Of a stretch of DNA of 64,000 bases, positions 11,320 through 23,537 are shown piece after piece. Both the position numbers and the translations under genes were made by a program. Each line of letters begins with the position of its first letter. Position 1 is the stretch's first letter. The notes beneath the pieces are model-generated. The model was not told the DNA's origin. It worked only from the letters and a program-made list of their open reading frames with translations, and ran no database searches. Origin of the DNA: Dryomyza anilis (Eukaryota; Arthropoda; Insecta; Diptera; Dryomyzidae); contig OX638133.1 of the NCBI GenBank assembly GCA_951804985.1, positions 34,559,963 through 34,623,962 on the forward strand. The letters are read 5' to 3'.

Positions 11320-11720
11320 CACTTCCCATTCTGAGGTTTTGTTGCTCATCGTCGTCCAGTTCACACATTTCAAGTATAAAGGATGTTTGCAGATATTGCA
11401 GTTTTAATGTTTTGGCATTTTATTCATGCAAATTTTATTAATTCATCTTGTTCAGAAGATATTTAAGAATATTAACCGATGTATTCTTTTTGGTAATATT
11501 AAATGTTCGCTTTCCGGCTCTCTTCTGCGATTCAGATCTTATCTGAGGTGAAGTAAAAATGTTACTGTTTATTAGTTTGTAGCCACCATTGAAGTTTTTT
11601 ATTCGCCAAACCAATTAAATAATTCATATAATACAATATTTTCACTGAAATGCTAAAATAACGTTTCCCTCTTCACCCCAGGAAATATTTCAGCGAAGAT
11701 TCGAATTTCAGCTACGACTG
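11320..11720. mobile_element. Internal fragment of the 61360-type element
   Basis: Resembles 62100-62400: CATTTCAAGTATA, GCAGATATTGCAGTT, ACCGATGTATTCTT, CTTCTGCGATTCAGATC, then AATTAAATAATTCATATAAT and CAATATTTTCACT occur in the same order. No intact reading frame. The preceding stretch 10545-11320 shows nothing recognisable. Confidence 0.6.
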
Positions 11721-12200
11721 GTTCAACAATTTTTGTTTTCGACATTTTAAGGTTTCGAATTTTTATTTTTTAAATTTTTGTCTTCGGTATTATTAGTTTC
11801 GACATTTTAAGTTTAGATTTATAGTACCAAACCCATATAAGGTTTTAAGTCTTTCTTTTTATAACAATAATCGTCTAACCATGTGCTACAAAACAAAAAA
11901 ACGTTCGTTTTGTGCGCCCACACGGTGGGAAAAAAGTTCTAAAATCCATAAGGAATCAAGAAGTATACGGAGTGAAAAATACATAATTTCAAGAATTTCT
12001 TAGTTGTCAAAAAAAAGTAACTAAGTTGAAATATTCTTGAATTCAGTTATTAATTTCTTAGGATCAAAAAAGTAGCTAAGTAGAATTATTCATGAATTCA
12101 GTTATTAATATTTTAGGTATCAAAAATGTTGTTGTTGTTCTCGTCTCGAAATTTAATGAACACGTGTTCGTATAGTTGTTTCTTGCTTTGTCGCTATTAA

Positions 12201-13472
12201 GGACTGCGTCGAATAAAAATGTCCGTTACATATCTTCCCATAATGTTTCATTGCAAGATGCAAATTAAAAAAAATTCATAGTAGCTCTGAATTAAATGGC
12301 AGAAAATAATTTGTGTCAGTTATAGTTAATACAAAATTTAGTGCGAGAAAATATAATTAAAAATTTTCAAAAACAACCTAGTTGGTCTTTTAAAAAAATT
12401 GCAAAGGAGGTAGGGGCTAACCCTAAGACCATTTCTCGCATTATCAACCGCTTTAAGGAAGACCTGAGTATTGATCGGAAGAAAGGTTCTTGTAAAAAAA
12501 AGGCCCACATGATCGTGAAAAGTCGAAGAAGGTTGTGAATATTTTAAAGAAAGATCCAAGCATATCCGGAAGGAAATTGGCAAGAAAGGCGGATTGCTCA
12601 GAATCTTTCGTGCGCAAGACTAAGAAAGAAGCTGGGCTGAAGACGTACATGGTCCAAAAAGTTCCAGATAGAAATGCCGTCAAGAATGAAACCGCAAAAC
12701 AACGAGCTAAAAAGCTGAACCAAGATTTTTTTAAAAAATTCGATTGCTGCATAATGGACGACGAAACTTATGTTTTAGTGGACTTTTCTCAGCTACCTGG
12801 GCAGGAATTTTATACAGCCGATTCTCGAGGAAATGTCGCTGAAAAATTCAAATCAAAAAAAATTACAAAATTCCCAAAGAAATTCCTTTTTTTGGCAGGC
12901 AATTTGCAGTTGTGGAAAAAGGAGCAGCTCATTCGTGACATCGGGTACAATTAATAGCGAAATATAAGTGAAGGAATGCTTGCAAAAGAGATTGCTTCTA
13001 TTTTTACTCCAACATGAAGTGTCCACATTTTTTTGGCCTGACCTCGCTTCATATCACTACAGCAAAACGGCCTTAGAGTGGATCCAACAAAATGCAGTGA
13101 TTTTGGTGCCTAGAGAAGCCAATCCACCAAACTGTCCAGAACTCAGGCCGATTGGGAGATACTGGGCTTTAGTAAAAAGGGAGATGAAGACATCAAAAAA
13201 AGTGGCCAAAAACCTTCAAGACTTTAAAATAAAGTGGTCTTCAGCAGCTGTGAGGGTGTCGGACACTACCATTACAACATTAATGGAAGGGGTTCCGGAA
13301 AAATTAAAACTTTTTATTAAAAAATATTAATTTCTTGTTTTTTATATTTTTTTTAAAATCTATATAATATAATATAATTTTCAAAATAAAATATTTTATT
13401 CTATAAAAATTGGATTACTAGATTTCTAGATTTTTTCATTTTTGTAGCGGACAATTTTATTCGACGCAGTCC
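12201..13472 (+). mobile_element. Tc1/mariner-superfamily element, DD37E type, full length
   Basis: Terminal inverted repeats of about 30 bp (left GGACTGCGTCGAATAAAAAT..., right ...ATTTTATTCGACGCAGTCC) differ at two or three positions. TA dinucleotides lie one base outside each end (12198-12199 and 13474-13475), as expected for TA target duplication. Total length about 1.27 kb. One broken transposase lies between the repeats. On its left and right are foldback-like A/T-rich arms (about 11935-12200 and 13480-14320) sharing the AACACGTGTTC motif, so it may have inserted into an older element. Confidence 0.85.
12341..13330 (+). pseudogene. Broken DD37E transposase of the 12.2-kb element
   Basis: The frame is in three pieces: 12341-12538 (N-terminal helix-turn-helix, SFKKIAKEVGANPKTISRII), 12535-12954 in another frame (second DNA-binding part, then first catalytic aspartate in IMDDETYV) and 12968-13330 back in the first frame. 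The last piece has the second aspartate in WPDLAS and the motif NCPELRPIGRYWAL. With 37 residues between that aspartate and the position after PI, the spacing fits the ITmD37E group, but the expected catalytic glutamate (PIERYW) is glycine. At least two frame breaks and the loss of the glutamate mean no active enzyme. Cut-and-paste transposition would be the ancestral role. Confidence 0.8.
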
Positions 13473-13479
13473 ATATGTT

Positions 13480-14350
13480 TTCTTTTACTTTGTCCGTCTG
13501 TCAGCAAAATCTGTTTTTCATGTGTCTGTCTGTCGATATATAGAAAGTAACTAAAAGCAATTATTTTGAAGCTAACATAAAAAAAAATATATATATTTTA
13601 GTTAATTTATTGTTTATTTAGAATTATATTACCTTATATGTATTTTTACATATCAAATGACTTCTTTGAATACTTAATGTAATTGATTTGTTGATTGTAA
13701 TTGATTGGTATTTATGCGAAATTGGATCTCAATTTATGTTTACGAACTGAAACCATACCAACATTCATAGGTAAATTCATTTTTTCTATTTGCTTGCTTG
13801 TCTGGCTGTGCTTTGTTGTTCTATTCGTGAAAACACACACATGCAAACATTGTATATCATGCCGTTTTTTGATACCTTAGAAAAAAAAAATCCTCAAACC
13901 AGACAAATTGCACTTAGTTACTTTTCTGATACCTAAGAACTAAATGTCTGAATATCTAGACAAATTTGGCTTAGTTACTTTCAACAGACAGACAGGCAGA
14001 CTAACAAATAGATGACGACCTCGCAAAATAAAGCATACGAGCGAATATTACAAATAGAGCAATATCGATGAAATCAACAACAATACATGAACACGTGTTC
14101 CTCTGCGAAGAATACAGCAACAATTTTGCGTGTTCTTTTTTGGTTTTAATAATCAATAAATTAACTTCTGAATATCCAGTTGAATAAAGTTTGTTTACTG
14201 TTTTAACAACTAAGTAATTTGCTTTCTTGATATCCAGATGACAAATTCTAGAATTTTTGTAGTATTTTATTGATATTAGTCAAGTTCTACTATTTTTCTT
14301 TCTAACCGAATTCTTCTCGAGTTTTAGAATTTTATTTTCATCCATGTATA
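13480..14350. other. A+T-rich arm with foldback character, no gene
   Basis: Short motifs such as CTTAGTTACTTT and AACTAAGT recur in both orientations and echo 11935-12130 (AGTAACTAAGTTGAAATATT). Probably an old foldback element split by the DD37E transposon. No coding sequence supported. Confidence 0.35.
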
Positions 14351-14359
14351 AAATAAACT

Positions 14360-14485
14360 ATTAATCCAATCGGCAAATCCCATTTTTGAGTTTGCATGAA
14401 AATATTTATTTTTGGTATAGTATTAAATCAATAATTGTCCTATTGACAAATTTTAATGGTATTTTGTGAGATTTTTTTTTTATTG
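14360..14485. mobile_element. Partial MITE of the 19501 family
   Basis: TTAAATCAATAATTGTCCTA, TTGACAAATTTTAATGG and GTGAGATTTTTTTT match the right half of the 19501-19710 element. The terminal CTGGGTG is missing. Confidence 0.5.
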
Positions 14486-14489
14486 TAGA

Positions 14490-15360
14490 GCGGGATTATG
14501 GTGTTTTAACGTATATGAACTATAAAATAGTCTGTAATAACTTCAAAGTATGCTCAATGTGTGTTTTCTGCATAAATATTGTCTAAAATTGTTTTTATTT
14601 TTATATTTCGTTATGTTTTGTACCGTCTCAGGTGCAAGTTGTTGCAAAGAAGGATTTGCTGTGGACTCAAGTTAATTACAGTCGTTGGCAAAATATGTGT
14701 CGCCCATGTTGCCACATTACGCCACACCATGATTCTGTTCGCTCTAGCAGTATCGCTGTCGCTGCAACTACAGCAGCTGCTTCATCGTCTTTTAGCAAAT
14801 TTTCTGGCGCAGGCATAACTTTGGAACATTCCACAAGCTGCCATGTTTTTCTTACCACTTTTCTAGTGGCAGTTGCCTTGCCGTCTTTTTACGACCACGA
14901 TTTTTTTGTTTGTGGCTTGTTTCATTTAGACATTTTCCCAAAATTTTGAGTTATGCAGTTTGTTTGCCAAAGTGGTACTAGAAGCGGTTAGAAAGAGACG
15001 TAGACAATGCGTCAGCGAGCCTGAAACTATGCAAAGTATTTGACAACAAAGTGAAATTAATTTTAAAGCACTTCTTGTGCGGAAGTTACTTAGCAAGTGT
15101 CTTTTAAAGAAGACACCAAAAATTGGTAACCACTTTTATATTAATATAAAAATGAAAAAGGTAAACCTGCTATAAAATATAATAATCGTATTAATTTTAT
15201 AATAATCGTATTAATTTTTACAACATATCATATTTTTTTGTGTGTAAAACAACTATATATATTTATTTTATTTCTGTAAAAAGTTTAACCAAATAAAAAG
15301 TATTTAAAATAACAATATTGTTTGTTTATTTAAAAGTCCAATAATAATGCGAAAAATTAT
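14490..15360. other. Spacer with a G+C-richer patch (14620-15050), no supported gene
   Basis: The patch has short open frames on both strands (longest 105 codons, + strand 14632-14949). None has a recognisable domain or a clear exon boundary. It may be single-copy, non-repetitive DNA; function unknown. Confidence 0.3.
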
Positions 15361-15369
15361 TAAAACCGC

Positions 15370-15760
15370 CTTTATTTTAACAACATTCTGTATCTATTTA
15401 ACTTCAGGAAAATATATACACAAATTACTACATTTGCATTTATTTTACTACATTCTGTATTTATTTATTCCATTTCATCTAAAGAGTACGCCTGCTGTAG
15501 GTGGATTTTAAAAAAGCAGAAAATAAAAATATATTTCGGGAAAATTACTACATATGATTTTATTTTACTACATACTGTATTTATTTCTTCCTCTTCACCT
15601 ATGGAGTACGTCCTCTGTGTGTGGACTTTAAAAAATGAAGAAAATAAAAATGTACTACAGTTTATGCAATATGCAGAAAACGAGTTTCTAATACATTGTG
15701 TAGTAAAATAAAACAAATACAAATGTACTACAAAAGTAATAAAATTTAGTAGAATTTTTA
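15370..15760. mobile_element. Relative of the CACCGAAAA element, with tandem internal unit
   Basis: ATGCAATATGCAGAAAACGA and TTTCTAATACATTGTGTAGT match blocks at 63020-63060 and 61030-61080. An internal unit of about 118 bp (GAGTACG(C/T)C(T/C), GTGGA(T/C)TTTAAAAAA) is present twice. Terminal CACCGAAAA was not found, so this copy is degenerate. Confidence 0.55.
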
Positions 15761-17285
15761 TTTATCTATACAAATACAAAAATGTATTTAATATAACTAT
15801 ATTTATCGCTGTTTAATAACATTTTTCGCCATTTGAATTCAATTTTAAGAACATTTCTATTTGTTTTTTAAATTTCTCCCTATCGTGTATTTTGAAGTTT
15901 TCTATATAAACATCACCGAATATTTTTCTTGGCAACTGGTTAAAAGTGTCACCATAAAGTTGTTGTTGTTGTTGTTGTTGCACTAACAACAAGTTGATTA
16001 AATTTTGTGCAAACTTAGGCATAAACATTACCGCAAATTAGCAAAACTTTAGCCAACCAAAAACATCATAAATTATGTTGTCTTTGTAGAGGCCATTGCA
16101 GCTACAAAAATAATGTTTTATTTTACTTTTGGCAAGTCCTGTGCACTTGTTTTCCACCGAAAAGTGGTTGAAGGCTTAAAATTAATTTATAGAGTTGCCA
16201 TGCTGACGCCTGCAAAATGCTCATTACCGAACACAATATTTTGCTGCTAAACAGTTCACAAGTCATAAGCACATTCTTCGTAGTTTGTTTGGTTGGAGAT
16301 TTTTGGAAGTTTCGCCGTACTTTTCCCAAAAATAATTTATTTGATATGGTCGTTCATTGGTCGTTGGGCACTGTGGACGTCTAGGTGTACTGAGTACTTA
16401 CGGAAGGAAGTTTCTGACGAAGTTGCAAAACCGAATTTGAAACGTGCAGCTGGGTGCAGAAATGAATTATGAAGTAACATGGTGGCAACATGGACGGATT
16501 CTTTAATATTGCAAATTAAGTAAATTTCATATATGAAGACGTAATTCTTCTTAATATTAAGAAGGAAAATTGCTTTGTCAGCAAAATGTTTAACGAAGCA
16601 TGATCAGAATAAACATATTTGCGATGCTATTAATGGCTGCTTTTCGTGATTTTCAAAGTAATGAGCACTATATATCCATGGTTTATAAAAGATGTATTTA
16701 ATGTAATTCAAACAAAATGATTGACCATGTCCATAATGATCGCATTCATAAACAATCAATTTTTAATTTTTACTTTGTTATATTGATTGCCATTAAAAAT
16801 ATTTCGAATCAAGAAGATACTCGAGATCAGTTTCTTGCTAGCCACGAAATTAATTTCTATAATTCAAGAAATATTTGTAATTGTCGTTCCATTGTACTTT
16901 CTCTGTAACCGCGATTGAAACATATCGGAAGATGGACTGAATAATATACAGAATGAAGGACGAACTTTGCAAAAATAAAATCAAAATAGCTTGTCATAAA
17001 GGCAAAACTAATGGGCTGTGTATCAAAGTAAACAACTCGAAGGTAACTTCTACGAATCAAGAAGAATTTTCGATAATATTTTTATTTGCCCCGAAGTTTA
17101 CTTTTGGGAATTATGCAGAATATATTCGATTATAGTGTTCATAACCAAACTGTAGCATTTCTTATTTTAAAAATTGTTTAGTTTTCAGTGAGGGAAGAAA
17201 CTTAATATTTCCAAAAACGTTTCACCGGCGGCAGGCAATAACTTTCCAAATTCGTTAATACATATTTTTAGGATTCAATATTGTA
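15760..17285. other. Spacer, no supported gene
   Basis: Includes a minus-strand open frame of 71 codons (15813-16028) with a seven-glutamine run coded by a (TTG)n tract, and G+C-richer sequence at 16080-16440. Neither matches a known family by eye. Confidence 0.3.
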
Positions 17286-18576
17286 AAAGGTTTTTCAATA
17301 AGAGTGCTACAAAAGTTTTTTTTTAAATGAAACAAAAACGGTTTTGGATTTAAATGAAATGAAATTTTTGTAAAAGTACGTTCGATACCATTATGTATGG
17401 AACTCGATTTCTTTTGCATGGCCACCACGGGCATGCTTGCAGAAGTCTAGGCGCTGAACCCAATTTTCGACGCATAAATCGGCCGATATTGCTGCAATTT
17501 CACGTTCGATATTCGTACAAAGTTCATCAATCATCGCTGGCTTGTTGACATAAACCATAGACTTGACGTAGCCCCACTGGAAATAGTCAAACGGCGTCAA
17601 ATCGCACGACCGAGGCTGCCAATCGACTGGACCATTTCGTGAGATAACACGTTATCCAAACTTGGTTTCCAATAAATTGATTGTGGCATTCGCTGTGTGG
17701 CTTGTGGCGTCGTCCTGTTGGAACCACATGTCCTCCAAGGCCATATCATCCAATTGGGGCCAAAAATATTCGGTTATCATTGAACGGTAGCGATTCCCAT
17801 TCACAGTAATGTGCCGGTCTTGATAATCACGGAAGAAGTACGGCCCAATGACGCCGCCGGCCCATAAACCGCACCAAACCGTAATTTTTTCGGGATGCAA
17901 TGATGAATCATGGAGTACGTGTGGATTGCTGTCTGACCAATAACGCATATTTTGTTTATTGACGAAGCCATTCAGCCAGAAATGAGCCTCATCGCTGAAG
18001 ATGATTTTTCGATAAAAATCCGAATCATTTTCACGTTGTTGCTCAGCCCATTCACGAACATACAACGCTTCTGGTGATCAAGCCGCTTCAGTTCTTGCGT
18101 CAATTTGATTTTGTAAGGATGTAGGCCAAGATATTTTCGCAAAATTCGCTACAAGGACGTCACAGAGATGCCCAACGCTTGAGAACGACGTGTGAGAGAC
18201 ACATTTGGGCTTTCTTCAACTGAAGCCTCAGCGGCAGCAATATTCTCGACACTACGGGCACTTATTTGTCTCACTGGCACGGGAACATTTTGTACTGTGC
18301 CTGTGGATTCAAATTTTTCCACTAGACGCTCAATTGTTGATCTGCTAGGATGATTATGACGACCATAAATTGGACGTAGCGCTCTTAACGTTGAGGCCAC
18401 TGACTCCGTATTTCGGTAGTAAATTTTAATAATTTCGACTCGTTGTTGGCTCGTATATCTTTCCATCATGAAATGGCAAACCTTATTGAAGAGAAATTTC
18501 AAAAGAGCGGCAAGAAATATGGTGTCGTTTGCTGTCCCTGTCGCTCTACTTTTGTAGCGTCCTTGTTGAAACCCTT
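17286..18576 (-). mobile_element. Mariner element (rosa/DD41D-like), full length
   Basis: Ends are (A)AAGGTTTTTCAATAAGAG at the left and TAGCGTCCTTGTTGAAACCC at the right, which are inverted relatives, with TA on each side (17284-17285, 18577-18578). Length is 1291 bp, normal for mariner. One transposase pseudogene on the minus strand fills it. The right-hand end and first 150 bp recur at 29545-29697. Confidence 0.85.
17391..18502 (-). pseudogene. Mariner transposase with two stops and one frameshift
   Basis: From the N terminus: a helix-turn-helix region (YTSQQRVEIIKIYYRN, SRSTIERLVEKF) and a second one ending QALGISVTSL, then an in-frame TAG; a frameshift near 18066; then the catalytic core with FSDEAHFW, WFQQDDATSHTA, an in-frame TAA just after ETKFG, and SCDLTPFDYFQWGYVKS. 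From the first aspartate of QQDDA there are 36 residues to the aspartate of SCD and 41 to that of DYF; the latter fits the count used for rosa-type DD41D mariners. Otherwise the protein is nearly complete, so inactivation is fairly recent. Confidence 0.85.
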
Positions 18577-19498
18577 TATATATATGAAACTTTTATTAAA
18601 ATTTAATCTTGTTCGTACATTTTGACCGCGCTCCATATTTTTCCACACCAAGTACTTGGTATCTGAATATTTTTTTTGGCAAAAATATTATTCTAGTATT
18701 TTCATACAATGGATTAAAATTTAAGAAACCATGTTTTTGTTTTGTGTTCCATATCCAGAATAGCTTCAAGACTTCATAGCAATTTTCACGAACACTATAA
18801 TTGAAATGAGCTAGATCGATAAAACTTGATATTTACAGTATTTCTATTAACAAGTTAGTTGTATAAAAAAAATTAATAATCAGTAATATCTACGTAGGTA
18901 GGCAGGCAAACTTAACTTCAGATATGACATATTTTTAAAAGTACTAGTTTTTTTAAGTACTCAAATTTATATTCATCTCACACAAAAGATCATTATCCGA
19001 TTTCATTTACATATTAAGGAAATTTATTTTATGAACATTTTCTCATTTACATTTCAAGGAAATCTACTTTAATAAAATTTCTTATGCGTCGATCAATTTT
19101 AGCTAGATGTTGGATAAAATTGTGGATATCTCAGAATGCATATGAGGTATTAAGAAATGGATACAGTCAGAAAACCAAAAATCAATTGTACGACTATTGA
19201 TTCTATAGAAAATGATACATTATTTTTTTCTATTAATTCAATTGTGTGTATACTATTTTGTACTATTTTTTAGCTAATCCAATTAATAAAATGTTAATTT
19301 TATTATTGTTTTAATAGTTTATTTTATAGTGCAATACTATTCATTGTTAATAATTTCCGTCACATTAATCTAGCTATTATATTAATGTGATAAAACCATT
19401 AAAAACAATAAAAAAGTACTTTTTCAATGTTGCTTTGTAGTGTCGTGTAGGTTAAAAGAAGGTATTTTAAAATATATTCTTTACATACTATTTGCATA
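18577..19498. other. A+T-rich spacer, nothing recognised
   Basis: No open frame with a domain and no repeat ends were seen between the mariner element and the next MITE. Confidence 0.3.
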
Positions 19499-19500
19499 TA

Positions 19501-19710
19501 CACCCAGAAAAAAATACTATATAAATAATAGTTTTTTACTATTAAAAATAGTTAATAGGATAAATTATTATTTTAATCGGAAAATACTAGAAAATACCAT
19601 GACATTGCCATTGAGTTTATATGAAAAGATTTTTTTTTTGTATACTATTAAATCAATGATTGTCTTATTGACCAATTTTAATGGGATTTGAGGGAATTTT
19701 TTTCTGGGTG
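19501..19710. mobile_element. MITE with CACCCAGAAAAAAAT termini
   Basis: 210 bp, with inverted ends CACCCAGAAAAAAA / TTTTTTTCTGGGTG and TA on both sides (19499-19500, 19711-19712). The body carries ACTATATAAATAATAG and CTATTGACCAATTTTAATGG. A close copy is nested in a mini-me element at 32217-32430; fragments lie at 14360, 20672 and 40872. TA duplication suggests Tc1/mariner mobilisation. Confidence 0.8.
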
Positions 19711-19712
19711 TA

Positions 19713-20670
19713 CATATATTATTATAATGAAATTAAAATTTTGACCTTAATATTGAATATTGGTCAAACTTATAGTTTGACTAATGACTAAAGTTTACTT
19801 TATCGTGTCACTCGAAATGTTTAAAAAAGCAATTGCCTCGCCCTTCCTAATAGGGTGTGAGTTCCGAAAATCGATAAAATATTTGCAGCTCAGATCCCTG
19901 GAAACAACCAAAAATCGAAAACCGACCGAGGTTAGAACTCGTTTTTGCATTATATCAAAGTGGACGGAGAAAAAAAAAATGTCCTGTCATGTCTGGAGTA
20001 AAGTAGGACTGAAAATTACAAAAAAATATAAAAGGTGACGTCGTACCCCCGTACCCACGTCGTACCCCCTTAAAATCAAAAACCGATTTTTTTTTTTAAT
20101 TTAATTTCATGAATATGAGAGTGGAGAAATTTTCTTTAAAAGAAAAACTTAAAATCTTTTACATACAAGTGTGCTAGTGTACAAGTGTGTTTTTGACCAG
20201 AAAATTTCTAGAACAACTGGACATTAATTTTATTTTTCTGAAACAATTTTTGTAATTATTTAATTTTGACTGACATTTATCAAAAGTCAACATATTTCAG
20301 GTCGTTTCCAGGTGAGCTCAAACATTTTTTCGGAACTCTCCGCCCAATTAAAGGGGTGTTTAATTTTTGTTTATATTCAAGCGACCCTATAAAGTAAACA
20401 TATCACATTTTTGAAACTAATGAAATTAGAAGAAGGATATACAAGTTATATTTAACCGATTACTAACTCCATTCATTTAAATAATGTATATTGGTTAAAT
20501 TCATTCATAGGTGATGATTTAATAAAAGTAACATTTTAATTAAAAGATTTGAATTGAAATATGCAATAGAAACTAAATTTTTAAATATTTTGAATTTGAA
20601 TTTTAGAAAGACATGTTTTAATGAATAAATTAATTTTATCTATAATTACTATTAACATTAGTCAATACGA
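19713..20670. other. Spacer, no supported gene
   Basis: A+T-rich; an 84-codon frame (19784-20038) has no recognisable domain. A short direct repeat ACGTCGTACCCCC occurs at about 20038-20070. Confidence 0.3.
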
Positions 20671-20671
20671 T

Positions 20672-20770
20672 AAACTATTAATTCAATCGGTAAATCCTAC
20701 TAAACACTACAAAATAATAAAAAAATATTTTTGAGTTTGTATGAAAATATTTTTTTTTTTATACTATGAA
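20672..20770. mobile_element. Partial MITE of the 19501 family
   Basis: AAACTATTAATTCAATCGGT and TTTGAGTTTGTATGAAAATA match parts of the family body. No termini. Confidence 0.45.
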
Positions 20771-21890
20771 GGGCCAGTTTTTCAGTGCTAGTTTAAACGT
20801 AGTTTAAACTCCGTATTTAATCTTCTCTTTAAATTAAACGACGTTTATTTTTGTTAGCTGTTTTTCAATGATAGTTTAAAACAGAGTTCGGAAAGTCACA
20901 TAAATGAATACACATAATGACTCACTCATGAATAATCTGCATAAGTGAGAAAGCACACATTTAATTTTACAACACACGACATGAGTGAGTAAAAGAAAAA
21001 AATCTGACTTGCTCTCTACTCATAAATGGATAATCATCGGAGAGTAAAAACTTTACTACTCATGAGTGCTGTCTTCAACTCATATAATTTTCTCCTCACG
21101 AGGGAATAGCATTACGCATTTTATCTTTTTCTCATACTTATAAAAATACTCATCAAAAATACCACAGATGGGAAGATTCCAACAGAAATGGCAACAATGA
21201 TGTTACACTTTGAAAGCCTGTACAGTGAATAGATCAACGCATTCTCTTTGGCCTTGAACAAATATGAGTTGACGAAAAGTGAGAGTTTGCTTTTTGCACT
21301 CTCTCATATGTAATGCGGATGGAGAGGTGAAACGCAAAACTCTCTTGTGAGTAGCAAAATCTCTACTCACAAAACGCGACTCTCTTATGAGTTGTGAGTT
21401 TGCCGTATATTTTCTGGCTACTCACTCATGAGGTGAGTAGCAACGAGAAAAAAATATTTTGCAAAACTCATGAGTTTGAGTGAGCGTGAGTGAGGATTTC
21501 CGAACTCTGGTTTAAAATGAACACAGACAAAGACAAAACATATGGCACCACAGGCTAATGACATATAATTCTCTTGAATTTGACTTTTAATAAATGTCAT
21601 TCAAAATGAAATAAATACAAAAATTGCGTCAGAAAAATAAAATTAATGTATTTTTAAATTTAAACAAGAGATCGAGCAACTAAAGTGCACATGAGACTTT
21701 TTTTTAACGCATAATGTGCAAAAATACAAAAACTAATAATAATTTGTGAAACAGCGCAGCGACAGAAAATAATGAAAAGTGTTGTGAAAAAAATTCATGT
21801 CAAAAACTTTGAAAGTTTAAACGTAGTTTAAACCATCAGCATCGGTCGTTTAAACTAAGTTTAAACGACGGTTGAAGTTCACTAAAAAAT
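20771..21890. mobile_element. Palindromic GTTTAAAC-rich element hosting a hAT MITE
   Basis: The outer ends carry inverted GTTTAAAC motifs (left GCTAGTTTAAACGTAGTTTA, right GTTTAAACTAAGTTTAAACG). The 20882-21509 MITE interrupts it. Outer termini GGCCAGTTTTTCAGTG and TTCACTAAAAAATC are only loosely inverted, so exact ends are uncertain. Confidence 0.45.
20882..21509. mobile_element. hAT-like MITE with 8-bp target duplication
   Basis: Inverted ends CAGAGTTCGGAAA / TTTCCGAACTCTG (13 bp perfect) lie inside a perfect 8-bp duplication GTTTAAAA (20874-20881, 21510-21517). An 8-bp duplication with CAGNG ends is the hAT signature. The 628-bp body is dense in ACTCATGAGT-type palindromes and CTCAC/GTGAG motifs. 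No coding capacity. Confidence 0.8.
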
Positions 21891-23537
21891 CGATTCTGAT
21901 TTCAAAGATTTTTCTGAGTGGATGTGTAATAATTTAATTTATATTTACTATTCATATTTATATCGTTTTTTTTTTTAAATTTATTTGAATTATCTCGTTA
22001 CTTATTTATGTCATTTATTAATACAGCAGAATTTACGAGCGGTCATACCTTCTAATTGATCATATAATAAACAATTGCGACATATTTATAACGACAGAAA
22101 TACTAAATAAAGCATCTCCACACAAACCAATCACAAGTATTATGCTTTTACCCAAAGATAACCATAAATCACTAAAAGAAATCAGATCTTTATAGAAACA
22201 TACAGACAGACAGAGAGATAGACATTGAGGCACAGACACACGGACTCTGTTACTTGTACACAAATTATCAAACACTAAATACGTCATGCTGGGTGAGACG
22301 ATTCGCTTGTTGCCTGGCTGCATGTTCCCTACCACCATACAACAACCGGCATCGACTGCTAGACATCCATGGTGGAAATATGGACCGGAGGGAGAGCTGA
22401 CGGTAGCCAGACAGTGGGCACAGTGGGCGTCATTTAGCATTTAACACATATCAAGCATCGCAGCGCGTCCCCATCTAATGGCATCGTATCGCATCGCATC
22501 GCACCGCACCATATCGGATGGCATCATATTGTCGTGTCCATAATGGGCCACTTGACACATTTCCGCATGTTTAAATCAATATTACGCTGTAAGCATGTGT
22601 TTATTGTGGCAGAGCCTCGGTTATACTTTTGTCATAAAGGAGAGTTTAACTAAACGATGATACTTTGTTTTTTTTTTTTATATTGAAGTATATAAAAATA
22701 AAAATAAATGAAATATGTCGCGATTAAGTATCATGATGTTTCCATGAAAAATATAATTTAGGCCAGTAAAGGAATATTATCCTGTGGATTTGAATGGTAT
22801 ATGAGGTAAGTATACAGAATTTAACGTATTGCAAGTCAAAATAGCATAATAAATTTACCCATTCTTAATACCAGACCACCTACAAGGTATATACATTTTA
22901 TGTTTGATTTTCCTACCTCCTACGGACATAACCAATTCGATTCTGGATAAATATATGAGCTAATCTTGAAAAACCTTTTACTTTTGGGGTTGACAAAATT
23001 ACAATTCGTATAATTTTTTTTAATATGCAAATTTTTTTTATATGCAAAATGTTCATATATTTCAGAAAAATCAATCTTATCTGATATCTTATTAAACTTA
23101 GTTTAAGCTCTCATTATAGGCTCATTATTGCAGTAATTAGATCTATGAAAATCAATTTTAAACATATTGCAATATCTTAAATTTCTTATATGTGCATTCA
23201 TAATTATTAATGTTTTGTTGGAATTTTGGGGAAATTGTAATATTTGTATAACATTTAGTACGAAATTTGAATTATAAAGTACTCGTTTATTTTGATATTA
23301 GGAGCACATTCCAGTGGTAAACCTTAAACTACTTGATTTATAAAGTGTTCTCATAAAAAAAATCATACTAAAAATTCCTCAAAAGACACTCTTTAAACGT
23401 TTGAAATTTAGATGCTAAATGTTAATTTATTTTTATTATTTTCATTCAACATACCACGAAATAGATTTTGTTTTATTTTTGTTATGAATAAAAATTTTGA
23501 TAAAACATAATATAATTGATCAAACACAGTTTAATCT
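21890..23537. other. Spacer, no supported gene
   Basis: A G+C-richer patch at 22200-22620 contains repeated GCATCGCATCGCACCGCACC. A 126-codon minus-strand frame (22060-22440) has no recognisable domain. The remainder is A+T-rich. Confidence 0.3.

Noticed and set aside
14579..14949. Overlapping frames in a G+C-richer patch
   Set aside because: Two plus-strand frames and one minus-strand frame overlap with no domain or exon boundary.
15813..16028. 71-codon minus-strand frame with a seven-glutamine run
   Set aside because: No convincing splice sites, domain or homologue; a stop lies directly upstream of the ATG. Kept only as a note.
22060..22440. 126-codon minus-strand frame
   Set aside because: Cys/Ser/Leu composition without a domain; overlaps short repetitive GCATCGCATC sequence and a microsatellite-like CAGACAGACAGA tract.
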